A DNA stretch of 64,000 bases from Acestrorhynchus altus. Its lineage: Eukaryota; Chordata; Actinopteri; Characiformes; Acestrorhynchidae. The notes beneath the pieces were generated by a model, which did not search any database, was not told where the DNA came from, and was given only the letters and a program-made list of their open reading frames with translations. The stretch spans positions 24,894,300 through 24,958,299 of the forward strand of contig CM067507.1 of assembly GCA_034509495.1 (NCBI GenBank). Direction: 5' to 3'. Every line of letters starts with the position of its first letter. Within the stretch, counting starts at the first letter, position 1. This document shows positions 1-14,382 of the stretch, piece after piece. Both the position numbers and the translations under genes were made by a program.

Positions 1-834
1 ATGAAATCCATTTTTCAGCAATACATTGCACTTAAAAGAGCACAAACGGAAATTCTTCTCTCCATTTCCTTAAAGCAAAAGCACACACAAACATGTAAAC
101 CAGACACTGTGTACATCACTGGCTTGCCAGGTAGACCACCCTGCTTTGATGTGCTTTCTAAATGTGGAACTGGGGCTTTAAGTTAAACATGCTTTTACGC
201 ATAAAAGAGAACACAAACCAAATTCTAATTGCAGTTTTGGTTTTGAAGATATTATAGGCTCGGAATTGAATTGAGGAAGGAAGGAATGGGGGGGGTGACA
301 GCGACAGAGCGAGTGAGAGAAAGTGAGCAAAAAAGAGCATGGAGATGGAGACAGAGAGTATCTACCACATTTCTAACCATACTTCTGTGAAATATGAAGG
401 CTGGTAAAAGACTTCAGAATTGATAACAGATATATATGACTGACAGTGAGCTCAGACAGGATGCTGCTATTAAAAGAATCTGAAAAATAAATGAAGGAGT
501 GAAATCATATTACATATGTGTGATGACAAGCAGAAAATCCAGATCAGAGCACTAAGACCTTATAATCACTCGACAGGTCAAAACCGATCATTAAAATGGT
601 GAAACACAGCTTACACCTTCTCCTCATCTTCATGACTGAAGTTTGGTGCCACATACAAGAGGATCTGAGGTAATGAGTTTAACTCCAATATTGGAGCTAG
701 TGAAACATTATTTAAATGTTGGATATTTTCAAATGATTGCTGATTCTTCATTTGGTAGATTAACTTTTCAGGTATCCATTTTTTAAAGAGTAAGATTATT
801 AAATGAAGTCCAAGCAAGGCTTGATTACACTGGT

Positions 835-1593
835 CTTCATGTTTGCTACAAAAGACGTTTCTGGCTCAGTCTTTCTGAGTATGATGCCAGCTTGGCACAC
901 CTGTTTCTCCCATTCTTCTTTGCACAACATCTCAAGCTCCATCAACTGGACGTCGGTGCACAGACATTTTTAGATATCTCCAGAGATGTTCATCGAGTTC
1001 AAATCTGGGCTCTGGCGGGGCCACTCATGGACATTCACAGAGTTGTCCCAAAGCCACTCTTTTGTTATCTCGGCTGTGTGGGTCGTTGACCTGTTGGAAC
1101 ATAAACGTTCATCCCAGCCTGAGGTCCAGAGCACTCTGTATCAGGTTATCATAAAGGATGTCTCTGTACATTGCTTCAGGCATCTTTCCCAAAATGTTCA
1201 ATCCTTTTGTTTCTCATGGTCTGACATCAGCTGCCATGTGCTTTTTCTGAGGAGTGGCTACTATCTGTTCTGCAGAAATGCTGCAGAAATGGTTGTCCTT
1301 CTGGAAGGTTCTCCTCTCTGCACAGAACAATGTTGGAGCTCTATAAGAGTGACCATTGACTATGGCCCTTCTACTATGATCACTCAGTTCTCATTATCAC
1401 TCATTCACTCACTCAGTATCACTCATTTTTGTGTTTCATTTTTAGTAAATTCAAACAAACTTCTCACTTTGTAATCGTGAGGTATTGTGTATAGACTTTT
1501 GAGGAAAAAAATAATTTAATCTAATTTTGGAAAAGGCTGTAAAATAACAAAATATGCAAAAAGTGAAGTGTTGAGAACACATTCCAGATCCAG
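835..1593 (-). mobile_element. Tc1-like transposon relic, truncated
   Basis: The minus strand carries decayed C-terminal transposase sequence of the same type as the elements at 22703-24147 and 53508-54668. The + strand read from 1475 to 1593 ends in the family TIR (GGCTGTAAAATAACAAAATATG, then AAAAAGTGAAGTG, then CCAGATCCAGTGTA). The other TIR is missing near 835. Many substitutions and stops; not functional. Confidence 0.75.
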
Positions 1594-3301
1594 TGTATAT
1601 TCTATTAGGTATGTTGTTGATACTTTGAATTCACAAACTATGGCTTGAAGCATCTGGAAGCATCATGTATGTTCATAAGAAAGCAATAATCCCTCTGGTT
1701 CATCCAAATTCCAAAGTGGGAGAATGGACCACACAAATATGAAAAAATAAGGGTCATTATTTTGTCATAATTTGTTGTTGAGTAAAAGAACATCATGCTG
1801 AGTTAAATGTATACAGATGGGTCTTTTCACAAATTGTTGGATTCAGTTCATGAAGCAATTAGCAAGTTAGCAGCATGCCATACTAAGCTAAGCTCAAGCT
1901 GAAATGAGAATATATGAGATAGATTTTTTGCTCCCATTGTACTTTTTTCTTCAGGTCCAAATCATGGTGTGAAGTAAAGCATGACTTCTGTGCACCAATA
2001 TCTGCAACACTACTACTAGCGTTGTAGTACGAAACTCAAGGTTGTTTTTTCATTATTCAGTGGCTGTAAAGATCAGACGGGTTTACTTGTTTCAGTCCAC
2101 ATGCAACCTAACAACAAGTCAACAACTAATCAATAAATTAATTACAGATCATTATTTTTGTTCAATTATGCCTTTCAGCTCATCATGCCCTAGGTGAAAG
2201 TTGACACACTGGCATACCAGGTCTGCCCATTTTGTTTATATTTATTTATTTCCCACATAACCACTATGTGGGAGGAGAAGTTTCTAGTCTGTCATAAAGC
2301 AAGGGACACACAGAATTCCGAAAAATATTTTGGTAAACATAAGTAAATATGCAGCAGACAGCCCATTTCCTAATATATTGACACTGCATGTTTGCAGGAA
2401 TCTGTAATTATGGAAAAAGCCATCATAAATATGCCTGTGGAGAGACACACACAAAACACCCTCTCATTCTCCCCCTAGCACACACATTTTATGTCTCTCC
2501 ATCTCTCTTGCTTTTTAATGTTGTTTTTTTTTTTTCCACTAAATGCACCACATTTCTTCTCACCCTTCTTCCATTTGCTGCATTCTGTTGCACACGGAGA
2601 AAATTTGTTTGTGCTAAGCATGTTACTGTAAATGTCAATTTACTGCAAAATACATGGAGCAGTTTCAGAAAAAAACATAAATGTTTCACATATTAGCCTG
2701 AAAAGACCTTTCACACAAGGACCAGACCTATGGGCATATCCGACATGATTCAATCTTGTGCAACTTTCATCTGAAGTTTTTCATCATCGTAAACTTCATC
2801 TCAACTTTGCAGTTCTGGTTCATCAATGTTTCTGGGACCTTGGCATAAAACTGAAATATGGCATTAGAAGCAAAGGGCAGAGGTCATCTTTAATAGCCGC
2901 TGACATTTAGTTAACAACAGATGGACATTTTGAGTTGTAATAACAAAGAAGAACAAGAAACCATCTGGGACTTTAGTTCCTTTCAAGCATTTTTAACAAG
3001 AACGAATAAAGGAAGTCATTGGCTTTGTGCTGGAAGGAAATGAGGTCATCCACCCACAAGTTTCATTTCCTGTGGCTCTCAATTTGCTGCACTATACCTC
3101 ACCTGATGGCTGAAGTTGTGGTCAGTATATATGCAATACAATACAATATATATGAGATGTATTACTAGTTACTTATCAGTGCTAAAAAATTACCTCTCAT
3201 TTGGCCATCAATGCTTGCTTCTTGCTCCTGGATCGAAGGGCGTGGGGTTATTTTAAAGACTGACATATGATGAAACTTTAAATGGAAGTCATTCAAAAAT
3301 A

Positions 3302-3771
3302 CACTATATGGACAAACACATTGGGGCACCTACTCATTCACCCTTTCTTCAAAATCAAGGGTATTAAGAAAGAGTTTATCATTGGTTGGAGTAACTGTCT
3401 CTACTGTCCAACAAACTTTTTCTACAAGATATTAAAGCATTGCTGTGAAGATCTGATTGCATTCAGAAACAAGTGCATTAACGAGATCAGGACCATACCT
3501 CAATCCCCAACACATCCCAAAAGTATTGGATGGAACACCATTATTTCAGAACACAATTCCACTGCTCCACAGCCCAGGGCTTACCCACACAGTGCATAAG
3601 CACATGGTGCTACATGTTTAACTGCTCCTACACTATTAATATATTTTTTTTTTACAGAGAACAAGCAGTGGGTGCATTTGCACATCTGTGTCAACAATGG
3701 ATGCAACTTAAAGTAGCTGAATGCATTCATTAGACGTGGTGTCCACAAACTTTTGGGACATCTTGAAACTG
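3302..3771. mobile_element. MITE of the CACTATATGG family (copy 1)
   Basis: Starts TA|CACTATATGGACAAAC and ends with TGTCCACAAACTTTTGGGACA and a degenerate terminus. The ends are inverted relative to each other, with a TA next to the left end as for Tc1/mariner insertions. Shares inner words (GATCTGATTGCATTCAG, AACAAG) with the copies at 36307, 60959 and others. No coding potential. Confidence 0.7.
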
Positions 3772-5599
3772 TAATACTTACAGGCATTTTCAACAAGAAC
3801 AGACACAGTGTGACTTACTGCCTGAAAAATTCAAGGCTGTCAAAGCACCCACAGTGAGAAACCCTCTCACCAAAAGGGCTGTTATAAAGCATCCCACAGT
3901 GCTCAATCAGCAGCTGCTATCACTATTAACAGTCATGGCATGATGTCATTGAGATGGAAGTGAGGAAAGAGAGTCTCAAAGTTCTGTTTGTTCATAAAAT
4001 GAATGTACGTGGCTTGCACAAACATGGTCACGTTAACTAGGGCAAAGTATCAGATAATAAATATTGACACAATTGAACTGCTGAAACTTACTGGCTCTTC
4101 AGAAATGTGCTAAAATGATTTTTGAATACACAAATTCTCATTTATTTTAGGTTAAGGACAGAATCCTATTCTTAAAAATCTGCATGATTTTAGAAATGGC
4201 AAGACACCTTCATTTTCAAACTGATATGTTGCTGAACACGTTATTAAGCTTTTCTTTTAGCAGACTAAACACATTTCTTTAGTCTGAGCTTGATGTTAAT
4301 GCCAGTTTTAGGAAGGTTAGGATTCCATGTCTTGTGGAAACTAATAAAGTGTGAGGAGGCGCAAGAGAAACAAATATAGGCATGAGGTGGTTAAAACCAT
4401 CAAAGGGTATGAACATCTCAGCCTCATTCAGCAAGGACAAAACTGTCATATGTTCCCAAAATAAAAACAGCAGGCCAATACGAGGGAAAGATTTAGTACG
4501 TAGACATGAACAAAAAGTCTAATTCTAGGTAAATAAACAGAGGTGGCCAAAATCCCAATATCTCTGTGCACTGATCCAGATGAGTAAGTTCTGGGAACGA
4601 GAAATATCACAGTCACTGGAGACCAAAGGCAGATTTTCTGTTTGTTGAGCTGGAGTGCAAAGTAAGCAGTGTCTGAGTGGACAGCATCCAGTCACTGGAA
4701 AGGCTGGGAAAAGTTAGTGCCCAAAATTTAAGACATGTTTTGAATTCTGCAGCCTTATTAAGATACAATGTCGTGGAAAAAGAATTAACTGGGTGATTTC
4801 CTCTAATTTTGCATATCTGAAAGACGACATGGTTTCATATCCTCACACAAAATGGTTAAATGACTATGAACAGCAGTATATTGTTGATGTATTTTAACAC
4901 CTGCCCCCCATGTGGAAAAGTAACTGCCTCATAAACCTAACTGTACTGCCACATTTAGTAGCAACAACCGCTTCCTGTAACTGGAGACCAGACATTCACA
5001 TTGCGGTGGAGGTGGATTTTGTGCATACTATTTTCAGCATTACTTTAATGCAGCAAAACTGTTGTTTCATGAGCATTTCAGATTCTGTGGAAGAATCTTA
5101 ACTCTTGCACCTTATTTAGCTACAAAATATCAATCATCACCACACTTTCACACGACAACCGCCATGTTTAACCATTTATGTCATTTTCTTATAGCAGAAT
5201 GCTGCCTTACCTTTACCAAAATCAACAAAAACAAGACCAGTCTTGCAAAAAGTTTTACCTTCAACTTATCAGTTCCTAGAACAGGATGAGTTGTTTTGCA
5301 TTCTTGAAGGAACTATGAAAGCTTGTTTAACTGTTCCAGGTGGCTTTCACTGCAGTTTGCTGGAGCCCAAGTCTCTTTCAGTATTTCTCATCTGTTCTTG
5401 AATTTCATCAGCATACTTCACATTGCTGGAAAATTCAATCTAAAGTGATGTTTACACTGAACATAACTGGCATCCAGCAAGATATTTTCAATTAATTGAT
5501 CGATTGCCTTTGTAAGGATTGCCAGTCATTCAACAAACCCCATGATATTTTAATAACTTCTGTGTTTACATATTTTTAAACAAATAGGTTTGACAATAT

Positions 5600-7770
5600 T
5601 CTTTCTTTTCACACCATGACAATGTTCTGACTGGAATGCATGTGATTGCAAATTTACTGATGACTTCATTTCGGTTCTTGATCGTTTCCACTTCCTACAG
5701 CAAGTATGTTTCTTCTACTGTTCCCACATCAGATCACAAGCTTATTCTTTTTACTGCTCCTCTGACTGTACCCCACCTTTCCACTCAAAAGTGCAGTTCC
5801 TTCCATAAAACTCAGTCTGTTGACCTTCTTCTACCTAATCAGTCTATTTCTACTACTCTTCCAGTTGATTCTGCTTCTTCTTCTCCTGAAGCCCATGCTA
5901 CAAGGCTAATGCTGCTCTTTCTAAGATTAAAGATACACTAGCCCCGTTGAAAACTAAAACTGTGACATCCCTGGTACACTGGTAAACTGTGCCATGAAAC
6001 AGGTTGGCTGCCAACTTTACAAGAAATCAAAGCTTACTGATCATGGTGAGGCTTAGGAACAACCCTAATCTGCTTATAGGGATGCCCTATGCATCACCAG
6101 ATCAACTCATCTTTCCAATCTCATTACCAAACACAAATGCCTGCCATCTTTTCTCTGTTACCTGGCTTTTAAAATCCCTTGAAAGCACTTCTCATTCACT
6201 GTGATAGGCATTCTTGCATTGCTTAGATTCTAAAATTGCACACATGAACAGTTCAATGATACTCTCTGCCACTGATAGGTCTTCCTGTTCCCTTCTTTCT
6301 ACTTCTCCTTACTACATTTGCATGGCTGCAACTCATCCTCTTCCTCTCTTACCACCTTGAACACTGTTAACTCTTCCTGCACTGCTAATATTATAACCAC
6401 TTTTAAGACTACAACTTGCTCTTTCGATCCTCTAACTATAGCCTTCACTAATGCTTGATTACCTGCTCTGGTCCCTTATCCATTCATTGCTTTATGGTCA
6501 AGTTCCCTCTATACACAAATAGAGTTAAAAAACCTGATCCAGACCCAACAGATGTAAATAACTTTCGCCCCATCTCTAACCTTCCCATTGTGTCTAAAGT
6601 TTTTTAAAAACTGTGGTCAGTCAGTTACAAAAGTACTTAGAATTCAGAAATCTCCTGGAACCTTTCCAGTCTGGTTTCCACACATTCCACAGAACTGCTC
6701 TAATTCAGGTCACCAATGCTCTCCTCATGGCCATGGATGCTGGTGTTTTCAGCATCCTCTTACTCCTAGATCTGGGTGCGGCCTTGGAGTGTGCTTTTCC
6801 ATTCTTCCGTCAAGAATGCATGAGCTGGGCATGGATGGCATCACCCAAGACTGGGTGGCATCATAAGTAACCAATAGAAAGCAGTTTGTCACCCTCTCCG
6901 GTCTTTCCTCCTCTACCTCTGCTACCTCTCAAAGGCGTTCCCTCAAGGGTCAGTCCTAGGACCGCTTGTTCTTTGTTTATATCCTACCCTTTGGACACAT
7001 ATTATGTCACTTCAAACTTGACTTTCACTGTTAAGCAGATTTACCTCACTGACACCCAGATTTACCTCAGTACCAAATCCATTAAAGATCCATGCTCATC
7101 AGAAATCAAGAATTGGATGAAACTTAATTTTTTCATGTTAAACATGAAACTAAAGCTGATAAAACTGAGCTAAAAGATAAAGATAAAACTGAGCTGCTTC
7201 TTATCAGATCCAAATAAACTCTCAGCAAAACTCCTGCTCTCTAAATTGATCATGTAGCTATCTCTCCTTCACTGGTTCAAAATCTTAGCATCATCCTCAA
7301 TTCAACCCTCATGTTTAGTACTCATAGAAAATTCTGTATTTAATACTTCATTTTTCCATCTGCACAACTTTGCCAAGATCAGACCTTCTCTCTCTCAGTA
7401 ACTGAAACTCTAATCCAAGGTTTTATTTCCAGCCATTTGGACTACTGTAATTCCTTTCTGGCTGGCATCAGTTCTTCATCCATTCACAAACTTCACATGG
7501 TACAGAACTCTGCCCATCTCCTCACCCACAACCACATGACACCTGTTCTCCAACATCTCCATTGGCTTCCTGTAAAATATTCCATACAATTCAAAATACT
7601 TCTAATTTATGAAGCTCTTAAAGAACTCACTCTTACTGATCTTTCTGACCTCCTTCTTCCTCAAAAACCTTCTTGCTGTTCCAGGTCTTCAAAATTGTAC
7701 GCTGCATCTTGACATTCTTGAACAGCGCTAAATATAAAAATAAAGTATTATTATTATTATTATTATTATT
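5600..7770 (+). pseudogene. 5'-truncated LINE relic (L2/CR1-like reverse transcriptase)
   Basis: In broken frames on the + strand the sequence encodes an end of endonuclease (SDHKLILFTAPL), then NNFRPISNLP, an EPFQSGFHTFH block, LLLDLGAALE (altered DLSAAFD-like motif), a GVPQGSVLGP-like region and an ADDTQIYLST-like box. It ends with the C-terminal LDYCNSFLAGI and LQHLHWLPVKYSIQFKIL. These are standard non-LTR RT landmarks in the right order. It ends in AATATAAAAATAAAGT and (ATT)n (7746-7770), a typical LINE tail. At least several frameshifts; dead. The clade call is from the motifs only. Confidence 0.8.
7746..7770. repeat. (ATT)n microsatellite, LINE tail
   Basis: Eight ATT units directly after the 3' end of the LINE relic. 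Confidence 0.9.
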
Positions 7771-8976
7771 TAAGCAGCATCACAGAGGGTCTCAGTAGAG
7801 TTTTTGCTGGATGATAGGTTGAAATGCTTGGAGATGATACTGATTGGTACATATTGTCCCCACTCTGTTGTGCACAAGCTTTTCTTAAGGATAGTGAATT
7901 CTGTCATTCAAACAAGGCATACTTTTGAATTTCAGGATGACTTTTAAATTAGTTTTCACAACATTCACATCAACCATTAGTCTCTGGGAACACATGTAAG
8001 TTAAAGTAATCACTTGTATTTGTACTTGTGTTTGCCAGTCTAATCCAACATTTTCAGCCATATACCTGTTCAAACAGCATATCTATTATACTATAAAAAC
8101 CTACATCACAACAAAACTCTTCATATAGCCAGTATAAATACATGGTGTAATAACTGAGTAGTAATAATTTTGTACATTTATGATATACATTGCTACAAAT
8201 ACAGAACAGAGGAATGTTGCATATGCATATTCCAAGCTCATATTGATTTAAAATCACAAATAACTCAAATGAACAACACCAACAGGGTTGAGATATCCTT
8301 CCTAGGATGTTCTTGAAGCTACCTTTCTTCTCCCTGGTGGTCGTGAAGCTGCTGCTATTCTGGGTGTCACAAGGCTTTATCATTGCTCCATGCATTATTT
8401 ATAAGGCAGAGGGCTGCCTCTAGAGCTGAAAAAATAAATGGTTATGACAGGGCAAACCCCACAAGACAGCAATGACAGCACAGCTCAGGCTAGCAGCCCA
8501 GTTCTCCAAACTCGCTGATGACCAACTATGCCATTCCACAGAAGAAATGCACCAAGAACCAGAAAACATTGCTGGATTTTGGGGCTAAAACAGACCATGC
8601 ATCAGTTTGAGTCTCTTTATTCATTAATTGATCTGCATTCTCAGAAATCATTAAAAAGAAAAAGCATCTCTTCTACGGTTCCTGTAACTGAGCTATTTGT
8701 GTAACTTCATTCTTTCATTCATGAATCAAGAAATGTGTTCATGACTACTGATTTCATGATTAGTGCATTTACACTCAGTAATACAATAACTACAAAAAAT
8801 GTGAGTAATCCCATCAATGCTTCTTCTTTGGAAGTTCATCTATTTTACTAGCTATTGCAGAGCAGATCTCAAGCATTGGAGTTTCTTGGCTTCATTTGCA
8901 CAAACCCCTGAATTATTTGCCAGATTCTTTGCCAGTAAATGTTAGAATTTCTAAAGATGCTTTTTAAAAGCATGTA

Positions 8977-9425
8977 CACTTACTGTCCAAATATTTGTGG
9001 ACGCACTTTCTAATAAATACATTCAGGTATATTAAGTTGAACCCACTGCCAACACAAATGTACAAATGCACACAAACACAGCTTGACTAGTACCTGAATA
9101 GAACTCTCTGGAGGAGATAAACATGAAACCTTTGCCACCATACCTAATTCCAGGTATAAAGCCCCCTCGGCATTGAGTTGGAGCATCGGAACTGTGTTTT
9201 CTAGAATGATGGTGCTCTATTGAAACCTTCGGTAATGAACTGGTGTAGTAATCATATAACAGTCACTGAATGCAATCAAATTCTCAAAGCAATGTTCCAA
9301 AATCTAGTCGAAAGCCTTCCCTGGACAACAAAAACAGGATCTAGACTCTTTCCTTCATTAATACCCTTGATTTCAGAAGAAAAAATAAATGAGCAGGAGT
9401 CCCAATGCTTTTATCCACATTGTGT
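8977..9425. mobile_element. MITE of the CACTATATGG family (copy 2)
   Basis: Left end CACTTACTGTCCAAATATTTG, inner blocks TGAATGCAATCAAATTCTCA and CCTTGATTTCAGAAG shared with other copies, right end fading into a (GT)n tract at 9420-9446. In the opposite orientation to copy 1. Degenerate ends, so the borders are approximate. Confidence 0.6.
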
Positions 9426-9446
9426 GTGTGTGTGTGTGTGTGTGTG
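9420..9446. repeat. (GT)n microsatellite
   Basis: Thirteen GT units. A second, interrupted GT-rich run lies at 9772-9808. Confidence 0.9.
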
Positions 9447-12400
9447 GTAGTAGTCTGTTTGTATACCCTATTATTAAGTGCAGTCTTATTACAATATCTG
9501 CACAAAGATGGTCCACATTTGTATCTCTGTGTAAGTGATCCACTGATCTAGACAAATGCCTACATTTCTCTGAAAGATGTTATTAATGAGAGGGATGAGA
9601 CAGGCTTAAGTAGGAACTGGTTGGGTAGCTCTGCTGCCTTTTACCAATGTTCGCAGTAAAAATTAACAAATATCAAAGATTTGGTCCTCATTTGGCTTAG
9701 CTGACAAAGCTCTTGTCTGGTGGGGAGCTAGTCATATTATCAAACAGTCCCAATTCCTTATGAGTCAGACAGTGTGTGTCTGTGTGTGTGTCTGTGTGTG
9801 TCTGTGTTGTACACTGAACTTTCTAGGCAGTGTTTAATCAGCTAGCTGTGTCCTCTGCAGCAGGGCTCCAGCTCCATCACTGTGGGGGAGGATCTGACAG
9901 TGGATCTGTAATTACTGCAGACACAGCCAGCATGTCTGTCACAAATCTCCAACTACAACCCAACCAGTACAACACAGCACAGGATAAGAGAGCACAACAC
10001 AACAAAGCAAAGGGGTCATTCTATGTCAAATGATCTGAAAAGGAAAGCGTTCCCTGACTAATCACTTTAGATCTCAGAACCACTGTGCACATTTTATCAT
10101 TTTTTAATATCTACAAATTCCATAATTTGTTGGCTTAAATCTGGATCAAATGCTCCAAACTAAAGGCCAGAAACAACAAATAGTCATTTGTGTAGTTTCA
10201 CCTTTAAGTTTTATGTTGAAATTAAATGTTTACTCCTCAATCTCCTGTCTGCCCATTTTGGGGTTTGGGGAGTTTGCTTCACTTAAAGCTAGATCATCTA
10301 TGCTTTCTGTACCACTACTCATCTACTTCAAATAAATCAAATAATTCTTTGTAAATTGTGTCGACAAATATTATGCTAACAAAGTAGCTGAAATATTGAA
10401 ATATTATATCATTATATAATAATTATATAATTATAATTCCCTGACTAAATGATGAAACTCACATCTTGATATGTTTTACGAGAAATGGTAATATACAAAT
10501 GATATGATGAAAACCTTTACAAAGTACAAAGAATCAGTAAGAATTGTAACACAAATACAGTCTATTTAAATAAGAACCTTCAGAGATAAGAATCTCTGAA
10601 AACCAAACTGCTTGGGACTTAAATCATACACAGATGCTAACTTAACAGATGTGATATGACAAAATGGCTCTTTCTTTATATATTTGGAAATATATATCAA
10701 TATATTGATGTTTCCAATATTGCCCAGCCCTAGTACACACGCTTCCAGAAGGATGGTTTTCATTCATCCAAAAATACAGTTAAAAGATAACAGATCAAAA
10801 CAAAGATGAAGAATCAACTACAAGGACTCAATTCACACCTGAGTTGCATACAGACTGACCTCCAACTCAATTCCCCGTAAAGAATTACAGGAGCAAAATT
10901 TACAAATGCAAAAACTAGCAAATCTGAGAATCACAAATAAGGATAGCAAGACTGCACTGGATACATAAAACCTTTCCTTTCCAATCTTATGTTGTTGACT
11001 TTGCCAGTTTTCCTGCTATGTGGTATTCTGGAAATATGAAGTAGATTTTGAGAAAACTGCATTATGGGTACTGTAGTGAATACTGTTGTCTGAGCAATCT
11101 TCTTTGGATGGCAAGTACTTCTCTAAAAGGAGGTGAACAGTGACAAAAATCAGAGAACTTCCCCCAAAGCAGCAGGAAAGGTACACAGTGCAAACCTGAT
11201 GCAAATGCTTTGAAAACCAAAGTGCATAATAAAAAAAATCCATCAGTCATCATCAACCAAATGAAATGCAGTGCAGTAACTAATAGTGCATCTCAAAAAA
11301 ATGAGATTATGACAAAGTTAAACTGTCATTTTATATTCATTAGATTTAAAGTGATAATATTTCAAGCTTATTTTTTTAAGTCGATACTGTGATTAGTAAT
11401 CTATTCAAATTTGAATGAAAACTATACACAATTCATACAATAGACAAGTCAAACTGATCAATATAAAAACAAAAACGGCTTGAAATATCCCTTTTTGCAA
11501 ATGAGTTAAACAACTAGCCTCATGTAGTTTGAGCAGCCAAGTATTCTATTTATCTAGCACACTACCTAATATAACTGACATTTCAGTAAGTTACAGATGT
11601 CATCCTCTAAAACTTAGGAAAGCACGAGCAGGACTGGCCCAAAATATAGCTCGAATGCCTGCTATGCAAATATCAGACTAACTATTTTAAACAGTATTTT
11701 ACCCCCTTTTTAACACCGTTTTTACTTCAGTCTCACACTGCCTTTAAAGAAAAGCTAGTCATTTAAAGCTTTATTGAACCTGACAGGTTGCTTTACTTTT
11801 GTAAAATGTGATGCAGTTAAAACAATAACATTCATATCCAAGAAACATGAGACTTGAGCTCCCAGAGACCCCACTTAGTCTCACATTAAGTGACTCCCCT
11901 GTCCATTATCCTATTATGTGTGAAATGGTTTCCTGTACTGATCTAAAGTGTCTGTCATCAATAAAACCATAGATTTTAAAACCGTTAAAGCCTGTAAGCA
12001 TTTCTGTGATTGATAGCATTTATTGTTTATTTAGATGTTAACTTAAAACTATTTCCCAGATTTCAGGCCTTTGCAGGGTAACATTTTAACACAATATAAA
12101 CCTTAACCATATGCAGTTATTGAAATACACCTCTTTACCAAGAAAAGTATTCAAGCACTCCTCCTGACACCACTTATCTTCTTACACATGTGAAGGAGAT
12201 TAAACATGCAATGACCCACAGCACTATGAAACAGAAGTGTAGATGCTGAACATGCACTCAAGAGCCTGCACAAGAATAGCCAAGAGAATTCACCTTTAAT
12301 TTACCCTGCATTCCACAGCAACATGCTGATGGAAAACCTTACATTTTGTGACAAGAGCACAGAACCTTCACTCATTATACAGCATGATTTTTGTGACAGT

Positions 12401-14320
12401 AATTAGCACTACAGAAAGTCTGCACGGTGAAGAAAAAAGAGAAACGTAATGATGTCAGAGGAGAGAAGTACTGGTGGCCTGCTTTTCCAACACTCTCAGC
12501 TTCAAATCTGCATTCTGAATCAAAGAGAAAAGACGTGCTTTCAGACAGTTTTCCTTCAAATATTAAGACAGAGACTCTGGGTATTAGACATGCAGTTCTC
12601 TCTTTCACACACGGAACACACACACGAACTAAAACCCACAACTTCACTGTCCACACACATCTAGAACTGGGCAATGTGACCATATCTTTATCAAGATAAA
12701 CTGTTTTCACACTTTTACCCTAATCTCATGATTACAGAGAATAAACTACATACAAAACTATATATGTACATAAAATACACTAAAATACATTTTAATTACT
12801 ATAGTGCTATTTCACATAAGCTACAAATTTAATTTTCAGGATACATATCGTCACTTTCACGTAAAAAATCTAAGTCTATTTTATAGTGCTCATATTACAG
12901 TGTAACAATCATAATTAATGAATTGCCTTACAGAGTGTAGTGATGTTTTAGAATAGGCAAATAATACCTGATACATAACAGAATTACATTTTTAAAAGTT
13001 CAGAAAAAGTCTAAAAGCCTAATTTCACAGAAGAGAATCAGAAGAAATTTAGTCTCTTTCCTTTAATTCTAATTTTGTAATTGTTATCTGTAATTAAATT
13101 ATGACGGGTATTATTCACATATTGCAAACCATGTAGCTACACTTCAACAGTAATTTCACTGTTATACACTATAATAAGAGCACCGTACAATAGTGTTTTG
13201 AAGTATTTATATTGATCCCTTTATCATGGAGTTTTAAAACAATGCAAAGAATAACTACCAGATTCAGGTTATGTATGTAATAAATAAAAAAAAAAATGTA
13301 AAAAGTGCAAAAACGTATAGAAGGAATAAAAAAAAAGAAAAGTATTCCAACAGCAACAATATGCTAGTACTGTCTGCATATTTTTGAGCAGTTATTATCA
13401 GAAAAAATACCTGATACATAGGATTTATATATATTTATATTTTTTAAATTTCATTTTTTATTTGTTGAACATCCTAATTTAAAAGAAGAAAATCAGCAGA
13501 GATTTTATTAGTGGGCCTTTTTTTAGTAAAGTTTATGTCATCATTGTTGAATGATTTCAGCTTTTTAATAATGAAGCACTACTGCTTTGGTCCATTCGAA
13601 CTATTTTTCCTCAAAACTCAGAAAAGCATTAAAATGTGTGTATTGCGATTTTTTTATTATTTCTTTTTTTTTTTTTTACCATGGCACCCACCCCTACTGA
13701 TTGCCCAAACATCATCAACAGTCTTCCCTATCACAGATGGCAGGATAAAGAACAGACACACCAGAACCCTCTCAAACGGAGAGGACAGCAGGCCAATGAC
13801 GGACAGACAGCTGAAGCTACCCACGCCATCAAACACACACTGCAAACAGTCACTACAGCTATAAAAAGAACAGTAGATACCGCATCAGGGATCCACATAC
13901 ATACATTTCTTCTCTTTCTAATCTGCACCTGGAGTGAAATAAAGAAGATATGAAGCCCCATCTGTCACAGCTTCAGCATGACGTTTGTTAAATAAACAAT
14001 GTTAAATAAAGCTGAAAAATGCTCGCTTACACACGCCATTCCTTTACATTTCTCTACCTGCCTATGAAAGCACACTCAACCTGGAGTTTATGATGCTAGA
14101 TAAACATCCAATTCTAAAATGAATCCATGTGTGTGATATGAATTCTTTGTGAACTGAATTAAAAAGTGTACATTTTCCAACTTTAATTCATACAGTACAG
14201 CACACTCCGCAATAACCTCCCATCAGTCACAAATCCTGGGTGAGTCACTGCTGTAGGTAAGACAAGCAATATGGTATTTATGTAAATATGATACGTTTGC
14301 TGAGAAATTATTTTCAACTG

Positions 14321-14322
<2 letters not shown>

Positions 14323-14379
<57 letters not shown>
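14323..14379. repeat. (GT)n microsatellite
   Basis: About 28 uninterrupted GT units in the cpq intron. Confidence 0.95.

Positions 14380-14382
<3 letters not shown>

Noticed and set aside
12375..12710. 111-codon minus frame overlapping a 90-codon plus frame in the cpq intron
   Set aside because: Both strands open at once, low-complexity content and no protein similarity. Not called a gene.
13657..13961. Overlapping frames near 13.6-13.96 kb (up to 117 codons)
   Set aside because: Open on both strands around a poly-T run; no domain or exon boundaries seen.
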